Made by a program: the position numbers and the translations under genes
Assembly (NCBI RefSeq): GCF_003268675.1
Contig: NZ_CP029378.1
Span: 3,100,001-3,164,000, forward strand
From: Streptomyces bacillaris
GTDB lineage: Bacteria > Actinomycetota > Actinomycetes > Streptomycetales > Streptomycetaceae
Direction: 5' to 3'
DNA length: 64,000 nucleotides
Notes under the pieces: model-generated
The model's database searches: none
What the model saw: only the letters and a program-made list of their open reading frames with translations
Told to the model about the DNA's origin: nothing
Shown here: positions 37,529 to 48,613 of the stretch, in pieces
Position numbering within the stretch: position 1 is the stretch's first letter
Layout of the letters: each line of letters starts with the position of its first letter

Positions 37529-37828
37529 TTACAGCTTCATCAGGCTGGCGTCGTCGACCGAGGCCGAGTGGCGGGAGCGGAACAGCGACACGATGATCGC
37601 GAGCCCGACGACGACTTCCGCGGCGGCGACGACCATCACGAAGAACGCGACGATCTGCCCGTCGAGGTTTCCGTGCATCCGGGAGAAGGTGACGAGCGCC
37701 AGGTTGCACGCGTTGAGCATCAGCTCGATGCACATGAACAGGACGATCACGTTCCGCCGGATCAGCACCCCGCAGGCGCCGATCGCGAAGAGCAGGGCCG
37801 CGAGGTAGAGGTAGTACACCGGGTTCAC
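37529..37828 (-). CDS. nuoK: NADH-quinone oxidoreductase subunit K
   Basis: 99-residue, three-helix membrane subunit of complex I. The two buried Glu residues of the proton path are in [17 protein letters not shown] and in [13 protein letters not shown]. Its ATG overlaps the nuoJ stop by four bases. The short, fully conserved length leaves no doubt. Confidence 0.97.
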   Translation of the reverse strand: MNPVYYLYLAALLFAIGACGVLIRRNVIVLFMCIELMLNACNLALVTFSRMHGNLDGQIVAFFVMVVAAAEVVVGLAIIVSLFRSRHSASVDDASLMKL

Positions 37829-38694
37829 TTGGCGGCCTCCGAATTCTCCGCCGCGGAGGCGGGGTTGGCCCCCCGTGCCACGGCGTCCGCGTCCTCACGT
37901 CCGAGCCGCTCGCCGGAGCGCTGCTCCAGCGCCTTGAGATCGGCGAGCGCCTCCTGCGAGACGTCGCGGATCTGGCCCCGGTCGCGCAGCGTCTTCATGA
38001 CCGTCAGGTCGGACGGGGTGCCGTCGGGGAGCAGACCGGCGATGTCCACCGCGTTGTGCCGGGCGTAGACGCCGGGGGCGGGCAGCGGCGGGAGGTGCTT
38101 GCCCTCGCGCACGCGCTGCTCGGACAGCTCCCGCTGGGTGCGGGCCCGCTCGGTGCGCTCGCGGTGCGTGAGCACCATGGCCCCGACGGTGGCGGTGATC
38201 AGCAGGGCGCCGGTGATCTCGAACGCGAAGACGTACTTGGTGAAGATGAGGTTGGCGAGGCCCTCCACGTTGCCGCCGTGCAGGGCGTTGGCGGCGCCGA
38301 GCCCGTTGAACGTGGACAGCGACGCGTTGCCGATGCCCCCGATCAGCAGGATGCCGAAGCCGAGCCCGCAGCCGATGGCCAGCCAGCGCTGCCCCTTCAG
38401 GGTCTCCTTGAGGGAGTCCGCCGCGGTGACGCCGACGAGCATGACGACGAAGAGGAACAGCATCATGATCGCGCCGGTGTAGACGATGATCTGGACGATG
38501 CCGAGGAAATAGGCGCCGTTGGCGAGGTAGAAGACGGCCAGGATCACCATCGTCCCGGCGAGCGCCAGGGCGCTGTGCACGGCCTTCTTCAGCAGGATCG
38601 TGGCGAAGGCGCCGATCACGGCGACGGTCCCCAGGATCCAGAACTGGACGGCCTCACCGGTGGAGGTGGTGGTGGCCGCGGCGATCGCGTTCAT
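37825..38694 (-). CDS. nuoJ: NADH-quinone oxidoreductase subunit J
   Basis: Membrane subunit of complex I, 289 residues. Five helices occupy the first ~175 residues, including AFYLANG-like [21 protein letters not shown] and [14 protein letters not shown] with the pi-bulge helix, and [20 protein letters not shown]. The final ~110 residues are a charged soluble extension, as in other actinobacterial NuoJ, absent from the E. coli protein (184 residues). The start ATG overlaps the nuoI stop by four bases. The much longer open frame upstream is only the shadow of nuoI. Confidence 0.95.
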   Translation of the reverse strand: MNAIAAATTTSTGEAVQFWILGTVAVIGAFATILLKKAVHSALALAGTMVILAVFYLANGAYFLGIVQIIVYTGAIMMLFLFVVMLVGVTAADSLKETLKGQRWLAIGCGLGFGILLIGGIGNASLSTFNGLGAANALHGGNVEGLANLIFTKYVFAFEITGALLITATVGAMVLTHRERTERARTQRELSEQRVREGKHLPPLPAPGVYARHNAVDIAGLLPDGTPSDLTVMKTLRDRGQIRDVSQEALADLKALEQRSGERLGREDADAVARGANPASAAENSEAAK

Positions 38695-39389
38695 GCGCCC
38701 GCCCCCCTGTCCTGCCGTGCGCCGCCCGTGGACGCGGACTCGGCGTCGGCGGACTCGTCGGGCTTCTCCCGCTCGCCCTTGGAGAGCGCCGGCTGCACCA
38801 CCGTGCCGGGGGCGGCCTCGGTGACCAGGCCCCGGTAGTAGTCCTGTTCGTCCATGCCGGGGTAGATCGCGTGCGGGCTGTCGACCATGCCCTCCTCCAG
38901 CCCCGCGAGCAGCTCGTCCTTGGTGTAGATGAGGCTCTCGCGGCTGGTGTTGGCCAGCTCGAACTCGTTGGTCATCGTCAGCGCCCGGGTGGGGCAGGCC
39001 TCGATGCAGAGTCCGCAGAGGATGCAGCGCGCGTAATTGATCTGGTAGACGCGGCCGTACCGCTCGCCCGGGGAGTAGCGCTCCTCCTCGGTGTTGTCCG
39101 CGCCCTCCACGTAGATGGCGTCCGCCGGACACGCCCAGGCGCACAGCTCGCAGCCGACGCACTTCTCCAGACCGTCCGGGTGGCGGTTGAGCTGGTGGCG
39201 GCCGTGGAAGCGGGGTGCCGTCACCTTCGGCGTCTCGGGATACTGCTCGGTCAGCCGCTTCTTGAACATGGCCTTGAAGGTCACGCCGAAGCCGGCCACC
39301 GGGTTCTGGAACTTCTCCCCCGCCGAACCCGATTCGCCCGAGGACCCAGCGGATCCCGATGAGCCCGTGAGCTCTGGTTTCTCAGACAC
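38691..39389 (-). CDS. nuoI: NADH-quinone oxidoreductase subunit I
   Basis: Iron-sulfur subunit joining the peripheral and membrane arms, 232 residues. It has two 4Fe-4S ligand sets, [16 protein letters not shown] and [17 protein letters not shown] (clusters N6a and N6b). The GTG at 39389 is preferred over longer frames because AGGAGG precedes it by six bases and it overlaps the nuoH stop by eight. The Ser/Gly-rich N-terminal ~30 residues and the charged C-terminal ~50 residues go beyond the E. coli protein and are typical actinobacterial extensions. Confidence 0.95.
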   Translation of the reverse strand: MSEKPELTGSSGSAGSSGESGSAGEKFQNPVAGFGVTFKAMFKKRLTEQYPETPKVTAPRFHGRHQLNRHPDGLEKCVGCELCAWACPADAIYVEGADNTEEERYSPGERYGRVYQINYARCILCGLCIEACPTRALTMTNEFELANTSRESLIYTKDELLAGLEEGMVDSPHAIYPGMDEQDYYRGLVTEAAPGTVVQPALSKGEREKPDESADAESASTGGARQDRGAGA

Positions 39390-40785
39390 CGCCGGCCTCC
39401 TTTCCGTCACTCGCGTTTCCGTCACTCTGAGTATCGGGACCACCACTGACAACGAGCTCCCGCTCGCGCCTCGGCACCCGCCTGGGCACCGGCGGCAGCG
39501 TCTGTCCGGGCAGCGGCGGCACCGGATAGCCGCCCGCCATCGGGTCGAAGGCGGGCTCCGGTCCGGCCGCCTCTTCCTGGGCCTTGGCCCTGCGGTCCCG
39601 GAACATGTCGACGACCAGGGAGATCAGCAGGATCGCGAGGATGGCCCCGCCGACGTACAGGACGATCCGCGAGAAGTCGTACCCCTCGTTCCGCAGCGCG
39701 CGGACGGTGGCGACGAGCATCAGCCAGCCCACCGAGACCGGGATGAGGACCTTCCAGCCGAGCTTCATCAGCTGGTCGTAGCGGACGCGCGGCAGGGTGC
39801 CGCGCAGCCAGATGAAGAAGAAGATCAGCAGCTGGAGCTTGAGGAAGAACCAGAGCATCGGCCACCAGCCGTGGTTCGCCCCCTCCCAGAACGCGGAGAT
39901 CGGGTACGGGGCGCGCCAGCCGCCGAGGAACAGCGTCACCGCGATCATCGACACGGTGACCATGTGGATGTACTCGGCGAGCATGAACATCGCGAACTTG
40001 ATGGAGCTGTACTCGGTGTTGAAGCCGCCGACGAGGTCGCCCTCGGACTCCGGCATGTCGAACGGCGCCCGGCTGGCCTCACCGACCATCGTCACCATGT
40101 AGATGATGAAGGACATCGGCAGCAGGATCAGATACCAGCGGTCCGCCTGCGCCTCCACGATCGCGGAGGTCGACATCGACCCGGAGTAGAGGAAGACCGA
40201 GGCGAACGCGGCGCCCATGGCGATCTCGTAACTGATCATCTGGGCACACGAGCGGATCCCGCCGAGCAGCGGGTACGTCGAGCCGGAGGACCAGCCGCCG
40301 AGCACGAACCCGTACACCCCGACCGCGCCGACGGCGAGGATGTAGAGCGCGGCGATCGGCAGGTCGGTGAGCTGCATCGTCGTACGGGTGCCGAAGATGG
40401 AGATCTCGTTGCCCGCCGGGCCGAAGGGGATGACCGCGATGGCCATGAAGGCGGGGATCGCCGCGAGGATCGGGGCGAGGATGTAGACCGCCTTGTCCGC
40501 CCGCTTGACGATGACGTCTTCCTTCAGCATCAGTTTGACGCCGTCGGCGAGCGACTGGAGCAGCCCCCAGGGGCCGTGCCGGTTGGGGCCGATGCGCAAC
40601 TGCATCCAGGCGACGACCTTGCGCTCCCACACGATGGAGAAGAGCACGATCAGCATCAGGAACGCGAAGCAGAAGACCGCCTTGAGCAGCACCAGCCACC
40701 AGGGGTCGGTGCCGAACATCGAGAGATCCTCGGCGGCGAGGACGGCACCCCCGGGCGCCGTCGCGAGTGCGGTGAGGCCCATCAC
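39382..40785 (-). CDS. nuoH: NADH-quinone oxidoreductase subunit H
   Basis: Eight-helix membrane subunit that forms the quinone chamber with NuoB and NuoD, 467 residues. Family signatures are [36 protein letters not shown] and the acidic loop [20 protein letters not shown], all key to the quinone site. The last ~70 residues (after [16 protein letters not shown]) form a Pro-rich cytosolic tail, longer than in E. coli. Either GTG 40785 or ATG 40782 is used; both overlap the nuoG stop. Confidence 0.96.
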   Translation of the reverse strand: MMGLTALATAPGGAVLAAEDLSMFGTDPWWLVLLKAVFCFAFLMLIVLFSIVWERKVVAWMQLRIGPNRHGPWGLLQSLADGVKLMLKEDVIVKRADKAVYILAPILAAIPAFMAIAVIPFGPAGNEISIFGTRTTMQLTDLPIAALYILAVGAVGVYGFVLGGWSSGSTYPLLGGIRSCAQMISYEIAMGAAFASVFLYSGSMSTSAIVEAQADRWYLILLPMSFIIYMVTMVGEASRAPFDMPESEGDLVGGFNTEYSSIKFAMFMLAEYIHMVTVSMIAVTLFLGGWRAPYPISAFWEGANHGWWPMLWFFLKLQLLIFFFIWLRGTLPRVRYDQLMKLGWKVLIPVSVGWLMLVATVRALRNEGYDFSRIVLYVGGAILAILLISLVVDMFRDRRAKAQEEAAGPEPAFDPMAGGYPVPPLPGQTLPPVPRRVPRRERELVVSGGPDTQSDGNASDGKEAGGV

Positions 40786-43292
40786 GCTCGTACCTCCGAT
40801 GGTTCGACGGGAGCACCCGGTGCGGCGGCGGGGCCGATGCGCACCAGGCCGCCGGGGTTCGCACCGGTGTCGGCGGGGATGCCGCGTCCCACCGAGTTCA
40901 GCGGCACCCAGACCACGTGGTCCGGCATGTCGGTGACCTGGAGGGGGAGTTCGACGGTGCCGGTGGGGCCGGTGACGGCGAGCAGGTCGCCGTCCTTGAC
41001 GCCGGTCCCGGCCGCGGTGGCGGGCGAGAGCCGGGCGAGAGCCGCGTGCCGGGTCCCGGCGAGCGCGGTGTCGCCCTCCTGGAGCCGGCCGAGGTCGAGC
41101 AGCAGCCGGTGGCCCGCGAGGATCGCCTCGCCGTCGCCCGGCCGGGGCAGCGGCTGCGACGGCTCGCGCGGGTCGTCCGCGTGGCCGCCGTCCCAGCCGC
41201 CGAGCCGGTCCAGCTCGCGGCGGGCGGCGGTCAGGTCGGGCAGCGCGAAGTGCACGTCCATGGCGTCGGCCAGCATGTGCAGCACACGGGAGTCGGTCGG
41301 CGAGAGCGTACGGGGCATCTGCTCGGGCTTCAGCGCCGCCTGGAACATCCGGACCCGGCCCTCCCAGTTGAGGAAGGTGCCGGACTTCTCCGCGACGGCG
41401 GCGACCGGGAGGACCACGTGGGCCCGCTCGGTGACCGCGCTCGGCCGCAGCTCCAGCGAGACCAGGAAGCCGACCTCGTCCAAGGCCTTCAGCGCCCGCG
41501 CCGGGTCCGGCAGGTCCTCCACACCGACGCCGGCGACGAGCAGCGCGCCCAGCTCACCGGTGGCCGCGGCCTCGATGATCTGGCCGGTGTCGCGGCCGTG
41601 GCGGGAGGGGAGTTCGGCGACGCGCCAGACGGCGGCCACCTCCTCCCGGGCCCGTGGGTCGGTGGCCGGGCGGCCGCCGGGGAGCAGGGTGGGGAGCGCG
41701 CCGGTCTCGACCGCGCCCCGGTCGCCCGCCCGGCGCGGAATCCACACCAGGCGTGCGCCGGTCGCGGTGGCGGTACGGATGGCAGCGGAAAGTGCGCCGG
41801 GCACCCCCGCCAGCCGCTCCCCCACGATGATCAGGGAGTGCTCACCGCGCAGCGCCTCGGCGGCCGCGGCCCCTTCGGCGTCCAGGCCGACCCCGCCCGC
41901 GAGCGCGTCCAGCCACTCGGTCTCGGTGCCGGGGGCGGCGGGCAGCAGCGTGCCGCCCGCCTTCACCAGGCCGCGCGTGGCGTGCGAGGCGAGGGCGAAG
42001 GTCTTCTGGCCGCTCTTGCGGTGGGCCTTGCGGAGCCGGAGGAAGACGCCGGGGGCCTCCTCCTCGGACTCGAACCCGACGAGCAGGACCGCAGGGGCCT
42101 TCTCCAGCGCGGAGTACGTGACCCCCTCGCCGTCCAGGTCCCGGCCGCGCCCGGCGACGCGGGCGGCCAGGAAGTCGGCCTCCTCGGCGCTGTGGACGCG
42201 GGAGCGGAAGTCGATGTCGTTGGTGTCGAGGGCGACCCGGGCGAACTTGCTGTACGCGTAGGAGTCCTCGACGGTCAGCCGGCCGCCGGTCAGGACGCCG
42301 GTACGGCCCCGGGCCGCGAGCAGTCCGGCCGCCGCGACCTCCAGCGCCTCGGGCCAGCTCGCCGGCTCCAGGACGCCGTCGGCGTTGCGGACCAGCGGGG
42401 TGGTGAGGCGGTCGCGCTGCTGGGCGTAGCGGAAGCCGAACCTCCCCTTGTCGCAGATCCACTCCTCGTTGACCTCGGGCTCGTTGGCCGCGAGGCGCCG
42501 CATGACCTTGCCGCGCCGGTGGTCGGTGCGCATCCCGCAGCCGCCCGCGCACTGCTCGCACACCGAGGGGGTGGAGACCAGGTCGAAGGGGCGGGAGCGG
42601 AAGCGGTACGCCGCCGAGGTCAGCGCGCCGACCGGGCAGATCTGGATGGTGTTGCCGGAGAAGTACGACTCGAAGGGATCGCCCTCGCCGGTGCCGACCT
42701 GCTGGAGGGCGCCGCGCTCGATCAGCTCGATCATCGGGTCGCCCGCCACCTGGTTGGAGAACCGGGTGCAGCGCGCGCAGAGCACGCACCGCTCACGGTC
42801 CAGCAGCACCTGGGTGGAGATGGGGACGGGCTTCTCGAAGGTCCGCTTCTTGCCCTCGAAGCGGGATTCGGCGTCGCCGTGGGACATCGCCTGGTTCTGC
42901 AGCGGGCACTCGCCGCCCTTGTCGCAGACCGGGCAGTCCAGCGGGTGGTTGATCAGCAGCAGCTCCATCACGCCCTTCTGCGCCTTCTCGGCGACAGGAG
43001 AGGTGATCTGCGACTTGACGACCATGCCGTCGGTGCAGGTGATGGTGCAGGAGGCCATCGGCTTCCGCTGGCCCTCGACCTCGACGATGCACTGGCGGCA
43101 GGCGCCGGCCGGGTCGAGGAGCGGGTGGTCGCAGAAGCGCGGGATCTCGATGCCGAGGAGTTCGGCGGCGCGGATGACCAGGGTCCCCTTCGGGACGCTG
43201 ATCTCGATGCCGTCGATGGTCAGCGTGACCAGGTCCTCGGGCGGGATGGCCGCCTCGCCGCCCCCGGAGGGCGCACTCGTGGTGACTGTCAT
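40782..43292 (-). CDS. nuoG: NADH-quinone oxidoreductase subunit G
   Basis: Largest peripheral-arm subunit, 836 residues, carrying several iron-sulfur clusters. The 2Fe-2S site is in [20 protein letters not shown]. The His-ligated 4Fe-4S region is [20 protein letters not shown], and the next cluster is in [17 protein letters not shown] further [10 protein letters not shown] set corresponds to the extra N7-type cluster. The rest is the catalytically inactive molybdopterin-oxidoreductase domain, more diverged and Ala-rich. ATG 43292 overlaps nuoF by four bases. Confidence 0.96.
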   Translation of the reverse strand: MTVTTSAPSGGGEAAIPPEDLVTLTIDGIEISVPKGTLVIRAAELLGIEIPRFCDHPLLDPAGACRQCIVEVEGQRKPMASCTITCTDGMVVKSQITSPVAEKAQKGVMELLLINHPLDCPVCDKGGECPLQNQAMSHGDAESRFEGKKRTFEKPVPISTQVLLDRERCVLCARCTRFSNQVAGDPMIELIERGALQQVGTGEGDPFESYFSGNTIQICPVGALTSAAYRFRSRPFDLVSTPSVCEQCAGGCGMRTDHRRGKVMRRLAANEPEVNEEWICDKGRFGFRYAQQRDRLTTPLVRNADGVLEPASWPEALEVAAAGLLAARGRTGVLTGGRLTVEDSYAYSKFARVALDTNDIDFRSRVHSAEEADFLAARVAGRGRDLDGEGVTYSALEKAPAVLLVGFESEEEAPGVFLRLRKAHRKSGQKTFALASHATRGLVKAGGTLLPAAPGTETEWLDALAGGVGLDAEGAAAAEALRGEHSLIIVGERLAGVPGALSAAIRTATATGARLVWIPRRAGDRGAVETGALPTLLPGGRPATDPRAREEVAAVWRVAELPSRHGRDTGQIIEAAATGELGALLVAGVGVEDLPDPARALKALDEVGFLVSLELRPSAVTERAHVVLPVAAVAEKSGTFLNWEGRVRMFQAALKPEQMPRTLSPTDSRVLHMLADAMDVHFALPDLTAARRELDRLGGWDGGHADDPREPSQPLPRPGDGEAILAGHRLLLDLGRLQEGDTALAGTRHAALARLSPATAAGTGVKDGDLLAVTGPTGTVELPLQVTDMPDHVVWVPLNSVGRGIPADTGANPGGLVRIGPAAAPGAPVEPSEVRA

Positions 43293-44659
43293 GCGTTCAC
43301 CCCCCGGTGAGCGTGTGCGGTCTTGTCGTCGGCCCAGGCCGTGGATTTCGCGGGGTCGAAGGGGCAGCCCTTGCCCGTGATGTGCTGTTCGTACTCCTCG
43401 CGGAAGTACTTGAGCGAGGAGAAGATCGGGGCGGCGGCGCCGTCGCCGAGCGCGCAGAACGACTTGCCGTTGATGTTGTCGGCGATGTCGTTGAGCTTGT
43501 CCAGGTCGGACATCTCGCCCCTGCCCGCTTCGAGGTCGCGCATCAACTGGACCAGCCAGTACGTCCCTTCGCGGCAGGGAGTGCACTTGCCGCAGGACTC
43601 GTGGGCGTAGAACTCGGTCCAGCGGGTGACGGCCCGCACCACGCAGGTCGTCTCGTCGAAGCACTGGAGCGCCTTGGTGCCGAGCATGGAGCCGGCGGCG
43701 CCGACGCCCTCGTAGTCGAGGGGGACGTCGAGGTGCTCGTCGGTGAGCATCGGGGTGGAGGAGCCGCCGGGGGTCCAGAACTTGAGGCGGTGGCCGGGGC
43801 GCATCCCGCCGCTCATGTCGAGCAGTTGGCGGAGCGTGATGCCGAGCGGGGCCTCGTACTGGCCGGGGCTGGCGACGTGGCCGCTGAGCGAGTAGAGCGT
43901 GAAGCCCGGGGACTTCTCGCTGCCCATCGACTTGAACCAGTCCTTGCCCTTGTTCAGGATCGCGGGAACCGAGGCGATGGACTCGACGTTGTTCACCACA
44001 GTGGGGCAGGCGTACAGACCGGCGACCGCAGGAAAGGGGGGCCGCAGCCGGGGCTGGCCACGCCGTCCTTCGAGAGAGTCGAGCAGCGCGGTTTCCTCAC
44101 CACAGATGTACGCACCGGCGCCCGCGTGCACCGTGAGTTCCAGATCGAGCCCTGAACCCAGGATGTTCGTCCCCAGATAACCCGCCTCGTACGCCTCTCG
44201 TACGGCCTCGTGCAGTCGTCGCAGCACGGGGACGACCTCACCGCGCAAGTAGATGAACGCGTGCGACGAACGGATCGCGTAACAGGCGATCACGATGCCC
44301 TCGATGAGGCTATGTGGGTTCGCGAAGAGGAGCGGGATGTCCTTGCAGGTCCCCGGCTCCGACTCGTCGGCGTTGACAACTAGATAGTGCGGTTTGCCGT
44401 CTCCCTGCGGGATGAACTGCCACTTCATCCCGGTGGGGAAGCCAGCCCCGCCGCGTCCGCGCAGACCGGAGTCCTTGACGTACGCGATGAGGTCGTCGGG
44501 GTCCATGGCGAGGGCCTTGCGCAGCCCCTCGTACCCCTCGTGGCGGCGGTAGGTCTCCAGGGTCCAGGACTCGGGCTGGTCCCAGAAGGTGGAGAGGACG
44601 GGGGCGAGCAGCTTCTCGGGGCTCGTCCCGTTGTGGTCGATCTCGGCGGCCAAGGTCAT
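43289..44659 (-). CDS. nuoF: NADH-quinone oxidoreductase subunit F
   Basis: NADH-oxidising flavoprotein of complex I, 456 residues. NADH/FMN binding is shown by [16 protein letters not shown] and [14 protein letters not shown], with [19 protein letters not shown] following. The N3 4Fe-4S cluster ligands are in [16 protein letters not shown] plus the later [13 protein letters not shown]. The ATG at 44659 shares one base with the nuoE stop (TGATG). The 44040-44400 stretch reads slightly lower in GC than its surroundings but the protein is intact. Confidence 0.97.
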   Translation of the reverse strand: MTLAAEIDHNGTSPEKLLAPVLSTFWDQPESWTLETYRRHEGYEGLRKALAMDPDDLIAYVKDSGLRGRGGAGFPTGMKWQFIPQGDGKPHYLVVNADESEPGTCKDIPLLFANPHSLIEGIVIACYAIRSSHAFIYLRGEVVPVLRRLHEAVREAYEAGYLGTNILGSGLDLELTVHAGAGAYICGEETALLDSLEGRRGQPRLRPPFPAVAGLYACPTVVNNVESIASVPAILNKGKDWFKSMGSEKSPGFTLYSLSGHVASPGQYEAPLGITLRQLLDMSGGMRPGHRLKFWTPGGSSTPMLTDEHLDVPLDYEGVGAAGSMLGTKALQCFDETTCVVRAVTRWTEFYAHESCGKCTPCREGTYWLVQLMRDLEAGRGEMSDLDKLNDIADNINGKSFCALGDGAAAPIFSSLKYFREEYEQHITGKGCPFDPAKSTAWADDKTAHAHRGVNA

Positions 44660-45516
44660 CACTCCCCCTCCTCGGCGGTGGGCCCGGCCGGGTGCTCCGG
44701 GTCGGAGGCCGAGGTCTGCTGCGGTGCGTCGTGCGAGCTGAGGTGCTCGGACGGCGAAGGGTCGTGCGGCTGGCCGTCCTTGGGCCGGCCGTCGCGCGGG
44801 GCGACGACGCGGGCCTTGGGCAGTGCCTCGCCCTTGGAGAGCCGGAGCCCGACGAGGGAAGCGGGTCCCGCGCCGCCGGAGGCCTCGACAGCTCCGGGGC
44901 GCTCGTCGGGGAAGCCGGCCAGGATGCGGGCGGTCTCCTTGTACGAGCAGATCGGGGCGCCCCGGGTGGGCTCGACGGTCCGCCCGGCGATCAGGTCGTC
45001 GACGAGCTGCGTGGCGCTCTCGGGCGTCTGGTTGTCGAAGAACTCCCAGTTCACCATCACGACGGGCGCGAAGTCGCAGGCGGCGTTGCACTCGATGTGT
45101 TCGAGGGTGACCTTGCCGTCCTCGGTCGTCTCGTTGTTGCCGACGCCGAGGTGCTCCTTGAGCGTGTCGAAGATGGCGTCGCCCCCCATGACCGCGCACA
45201 GGGTGTTGGTGCAGACCCCTACCTGGTAATCACCGCTGGGCTTGCGGCGGTACATGGAGTAGAAGGTGGCGACGGCCGTGACCTCGGCGGTGGTGAGGCC
45301 CAGCGTCTCGGCGCAGAAGGCCATGCCCGTACGGGAGACGTATCCCTCCTCGGACTGGACGAGGTGGAGCAGCGGCAGCAGTGCGGAGCGGGTTCCCGGG
45401 TAGCGGGCGATCACCTCCTTCGCGTCCGCGTCGAGCCGGGCGCGCACGTCGGCCGGGTAGGGGGTGGCGGGGAGCTGCGGCATCCCCAGACTGACCTCTT
45501 GATTTGCTGCGGTCAC
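44659..45516 (-). CDS. nuoE: NADH-quinone oxidoreductase subunit E
   Basis: Thioredoxin-like 2Fe-2S subunit, 285 residues. The four ligands are in [14 protein letters not shown] and [16 protein letters not shown]. Only the first ~190 residues match the conserved domain; the last ~90 are a Ser/Pro/Glu-rich tail (AEEGE end) not found in E. coli. GTG 45516 overlaps the nuoD stop by four bases; a Met at 45483 ([10 protein letters not shown]) is an alternative. Pairs with NuoF in the NADH dehydrogenase module. Confidence 0.94.
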   Translation of the reverse strand: MTAANQEVSLGMPQLPATPYPADVRARLDADAKEVIARYPGTRSALLPLLHLVQSEEGYVSRTGMAFCAETLGLTTAEVTAVATFYSMYRRKPSGDYQVGVCTNTLCAVMGGDAIFDTLKEHLGVGNNETTEDGKVTLEHIECNAACDFAPVVMVNWEFFDNQTPESATQLVDDLIAGRTVEPTRGAPICSYKETARILAGFPDERPGAVEASGGAGPASLVGLRLSKGEALPKARVVAPRDGRPKDGQPHDPSPSEHLSSHDAPQQTSASDPEHPAGPTAEEGE

Positions 45517-46835
45517 CGGTCGACGCCTCCCATCACGGGGTCGATGGACGCGACGGCGACGATCACGTCGGCGACCTGGCCGCCCTCGCACATCGCCGCC
45601 ATGGCTTGCAGATTGGTGAAGGACGGGTCGCGGAAGTGGACCCGGTAGGGGCGGGTGCCGCCGTCGGAGACGACGTGCGCGCCGAGTTCGCCCTTGGGGG
45701 ACTCGACGGCCGCGTAGGCCTGGCCTGCCGGGACCCGGAAGCCTTCGGTCACCAGCTTGAAGTGGTGGATCAGGGCCTCCATGGAGGTGCCCATGATGTT
45801 CCTGATGTGGTCGAGCGAGTTGCCGAGTCCGTCCGCGCCGAGGGCGAGCTGGGCGGGCCAGGCGATCTTCTTGTCGGCGACCATGACCGGGCCCGGCTCC
45901 AGGCGGTCCAGGCACTGCTCGATGATGCGGAGCGACTCGCGCATCTCGTCCATGCGGATCAGGAAGCGTCCGTAGGAGTCGCAGGTGTCCGCGGTCGGCA
46001 CCTCGAAGTCGTAGGTGTCGTAGCCGCAGTAGGGGTCGCTCTTGCGCAGGTCGTGCGGGAGCCCGGCGGAGCGCAGGATCGGCCCGGTGGTGCCCAGCGC
46101 CATGCAGGCGGTGAGGTCGAGGTAGCCGACGTCCTTCATGCGGGCCTTGAAGATGGGGTTGCCGGTGGCGAGCTTGTCGTACTCCGGCAGGTTCTTCTTC
46201 ATGGTCTTGATGAACTCGCGCAGCGCGTCGACCGCGCCCGGGGGCAGGTCCTGGGCGAGGCCGCCGGGGCGGATGAACGCGTGGTTCATCCGGAGGCCGG
46301 TGATCAGCTCGAAGAGGTCGAGAACCAGTTCACGGTCGCGGAGGCCGTAGATCATGATCGTGGTCGCGCCCAGCTCCATACCGCCGGTGGCGATGCAGAC
46401 CATGTGCGAGGAGATCCGGTTCAGCTCCATCAGGAGCACGCGCAGGACCGTGGCCCGGTCGGGGATCTGGTCCTCGATGCCGAGGAGCTTCTCCACGCCC
46501 AGGCAGTACGCCGTCTCGTTGAAGAACGGCGTCAGGTAGTCCATGCGCGTGACGAACGTGGTGCCCTGGGTCCAGCTGCGGAATTCGAGGTTCTTCTCGA
46601 TCCCGGTGTGGAGGTAGCCGATGCCGCAGCGGGCCTCGGTGACGGTCTCGCCGTCGATCTCCAGGATCAGCCGCAGCACGCCGTGCGTGGACGGGTGCTG
46701 GGGACCCATGTTGACGATGATGCGTTCGTCGTCGGACTTGGCGGCGGATTCGACGACCTCGTCCCAGTCGCCGCCGGTGACTGTGTAGACAGTCCCCTCG
46801 GTCGTGGCACGGGGCGTTGCGTGGGGAGTGGTCAT
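45513..46835 (-). CDS. nuoD: NADH-quinone oxidoreductase subunit D
   Basis: 49-kDa-type subunit forming the quinone-reduction site with NuoB, 440 residues. The signature [20 protein letters not shown] carries the quinone-binding His, and [20 protein letters not shown] holds the conserved Tyr and Asp region. It is related to the NiFe-hydrogenase large subunit but lacks the metal Cys ligands, as expected. ATG 46835 shares one base with the nuoC stop. C and D are separate genes here, unlike the nuoCD fusion of E. coli. Confidence 0.97.
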   Translation of the reverse strand: MTTPHATPRATTEGTVYTVTGGDWDEVVESAAKSDDERIIVNMGPQHPSTHGVLRLILEIDGETVTEARCGIGYLHTGIEKNLEFRSWTQGTTFVTRMDYLTPFFNETAYCLGVEKLLGIEDQIPDRATVLRVLLMELNRISSHMVCIATGGMELGATTIMIYGLRDRELVLDLFELITGLRMNHAFIRPGGLAQDLPPGAVDALREFIKTMKKNLPEYDKLATGNPIFKARMKDVGYLDLTACMALGTTGPILRSAGLPHDLRKSDPYCGYDTYDFEVPTADTCDSYGRFLIRMDEMRESLRIIEQCLDRLEPGPVMVADKKIAWPAQLALGADGLGNSLDHIRNIMGTSMEALIHHFKLVTEGFRVPAGQAYAAVESPKGELGAHVVSDGGTRPYRVHFRDPSFTNLQAMAAMCEGGQVADVIVAVASIDPVMGGVDR

Positions 46836-47566
46836 CAGGAGTACGACCTCCGCTGGTCCGGAGCCGGGATCTGGGCGCCCTTGTACTCGACGGCGATGCC
46901 GCCGAGCGGGTAGTCCTTGCGCTGCGGGAAGCCCTGCCAGTCGTCCGGCATCATGATTCGGGTGAGGGCCGGGTGCCCGTCGAAGACGATGCCGAAGAAG
47001 TCGTACGCCTCGCGCTCGTGCCAGTCGTTGGCCGGATAGACCTCGACCAGGGACGGGATGTGCGGGTCGCTGTCCGGGGCGGAGACCTCCAGCCGGATGA
47101 TCCGGCCGTGGGTGAGGGACCGCAGGTGGTAGACGGCGTGCAGCTCGCGGCCCTTGTCCCCGGGGAAGTGGACACCGCTGACGCCCGTACAGAGTTCGAA
47201 GCGCAGGGCGGGGTCGTCGCGCAGGGTGCGGGCGACCCGGACCAGGTGCTCGCGGGCGATGTGGAAGGTCAGCTCGCCACGGTCGACGACGGTGCGCTCG
47301 ATGGCGTTCTCGGGGAGCAGGTCCTGCTCCTCCAGAGCCCCTTCGAGTTCGTCGGCCACCTCGTCGAACCAGCCGCCGTAGGGGCGGGTGGCGGCGCCGG
47401 GCAGGGTGACGGTGCGGATGAGGCCGCCGTAACCGGAGGTGTCGCCGCCGTTGTTGGCGCCGAACATGCCCCGGCGTACGCGGATGACCTCGCCGCCGGT
47501 GTCGCGCGGGGCGGGTACGGCGTTGCCGTTCTGCTCGCCGTCGTTGGCGTTCGGGTTCTCGGTCAC
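46835..47566 (-). CDS. nuoC: NADH-quinone oxidoreductase subunit C
   Basis: 30-kDa-type peripheral-arm subunit, 243 residues. The conserved region is [39 protein letters not shown] and [16 protein letters not shown]. The first ~55 residues are a polar actinobacterial extension ([17 protein letters not shown]). GTG 47566 overlaps the nuoB stop by four bases, which fixes the start; a longer frame exists only because it runs into nuoB. Confidence 0.95.
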   Translation of the reverse strand: MTENPNANDGEQNGNAVPAPRDTGGEVIRVRRGMFGANNGGDTSGYGGLIRTVTLPGAATRPYGGWFDEVADELEGALEEQDLLPENAIERTVVDRGELTFHIAREHLVRVARTLRDDPALRFELCTGVSGVHFPGDKGRELHAVYHLRSLTHGRIIRLEVSAPDSDPHIPSLVEVYPANDWHEREAYDFFGIVFDGHPALTRIMMPDDWQGFPQRKDYPLGGIAVEYKGAQIPAPDQRRSYS

Positions 47567-48117
47567 CGCAGGAGCCCCTTCATCTCGATCAGGGGCAGCG
47601 CCTTGAGGGCCGCTTCCTCGGCCTCGCGGGCGGCTTCCTCCGCGTTGACCCCGAGCTTGCCGTCCTGGATCTTCTGGTGGAGCTTGAGGATGGCGTCCAG
47701 CAGCATTTCGGGGCGTGGCGGGCATCCCGGCAGATAGATGTCGACCGGAACAATATGGTCGACTCCCTGCACAATGGCGTAATTGTTGAACATTCCGCCC
47801 GATGAAGCGCAAACCCCCATGGAGATGACCCACTTGGGGTTGGGCATCTGGTCGTAGACCTGCCGCAGGACGGGCGCCATCTTCTGGCTGACCCGTCCGG
47901 CGACGATCATCAGGTCGGCCTGGCGCGGCGATCCGCGGAAAACCTCCATCCCGAACCGGGCCAGGTCGTAGCGGCCGGCGCCGGTCGTCATCATCTCGAT
48001 GGCGCAGCAGGCGAGGCCGAACGTGGCCGGGAAGACGGAGGACTTCCGCACCCAGCCTGCGGCCTGTTCGACCGTGGTCAGCACGAAGCCGCTGGGCAGC
48101 TTCTCTTCGAGTCCCAT
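47563..48117 (-). CDS. nuoB: NADH-quinone oxidoreductase subunit B
   Basis: Subunit carrying terminal cluster N2, 184 residues. The ligands are visible as [11 protein letters not shown], the CASSGG Cys and [14 protein letters not shown], with the usual adjacent Cys pair. [21 protein letters not shown] is the quinone-facing region. It lies 18 bases after nuoA and overlaps nuoC. Confidence 0.97.
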   Translation of the reverse strand: MGLEEKLPSGFVLTTVEQAAGWVRKSSVFPATFGLACCAIEMMTTGAGRYDLARFGMEVFRGSPRQADLMIVAGRVSQKMAPVLRQVYDQMPNPKWVISMGVCASSGGMFNNYAIVQGVDHIVPVDIYLPGCPPRPEMLLDAILKLHQKIQDGKLGVNAEEAAREAEEAALKALPLIEMKGLLR

Positions 48118-48135
48118 GGTGTGCTCCTCAGCCCC

Positions 48136-48495
48136 TCAGTCCCATTCCAGGCCGCCGCGACGCCAGACATACGCATAGGCGACGAAGACGGTGAGCACGA
48201 AGAGCAGCATCTCCACGAGCCCGAAGATCCCCAGGGCGTCGAAGGAGACGGCCCAGGGATAGAGGAAGACGATCTCGATGTCGAAGACGATGAAAAGCAT
48301 CGCCGTCAGGTAGTACTTGATGGGGAAGCGGCCGCCTCCGGCCGGTGTCGGCGTGGGTTCGATGCCGCACTCGTACGCTTCGAGCTTTGCCCGGTTGTAC
48401 CGCCTGGGGCCGATAAGCGTGGCCATGACCACGGAGAAGATCGCAAACCCTGCCCCCAGGGCGCCGAGCACGAGGATGGGCGCGTAGGCATTCAC
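48136..48495 (-). CDS. nuoA: NADH-quinone oxidoreductase subunit A
   Basis: 119-residue, three-helix membrane subunit and first gene of the nuo operon. Conserved KLEAYECGIEPTPT holds the quinone-loop Cys, then FPIKYYLTAMLFIVFDIEIV with the acidic pair and AYVWRRGGLEWD at the end. GTG 48495 is chosen because GGAGCGAGGAGC precedes it and the length then matches the family. The Rex-type operator lies about 80 bases upstream. Confidence 0.96.
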   Translation of the reverse strand: MNAYAPILVLGALGAGFAIFSVVMATLIGPRRYNRAKLEAYECGIEPTPTPAGGGRFPIKYYLTAMLFIVFDIEIVFLYPWAVSFDALGIFGLVEMLLFVLTVFVAYAYVWRRGGLEWD

Positions 48496-48575
48496 GCTCC
48501 TCGCTCCTTCCAGTCGTCCTTGACCGTTGGACCGCATCGGGCGACCGGCTCGCCACCTCACCAAGATCGTGCACA

Positions 48576-48591
48576 TGTGAGGCAGTTCACA
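48576..48591. promoter_or_regulatory. nuoA: Rex operator (ROP) upstream of nuoA
   Basis: TGTGAGGCAGTTCACA at 48576-48591 matches the published Streptomyces Rex consensus TGTGAACGCGTTCACA at both half-sites (TGTGA/TTCACA). It lies 17 bases downstream of the likely -10, so a bound Rex dimer would block transcription. Rex binds when the NADH/NAD ratio is low and releases when NADH rises. Confidence 0.85.
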
Positions 48592-48607
48592 AGCCCGACT
48601 GCCCCGC

Positions 48608-48613
48608 ATCCTA
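48608..48613 (-). promoter_or_regulatory. nuoA: Probable nuo -10 element
   Basis: On the minus strand TAGGAT reads from 48613 to 48608, placing the start of transcription near 48601, just upstream of the Rex site. No convincing -35 is seen at the expected distance. Confidence 0.5.

Noticed and set aside
37825..39162. Extended reading of nuoJ as a 445-residue protein
   Set aside because: The upstream part is nuoI read in another frame; the ATG at 38694 overlapping the nuoI stop is the real start.
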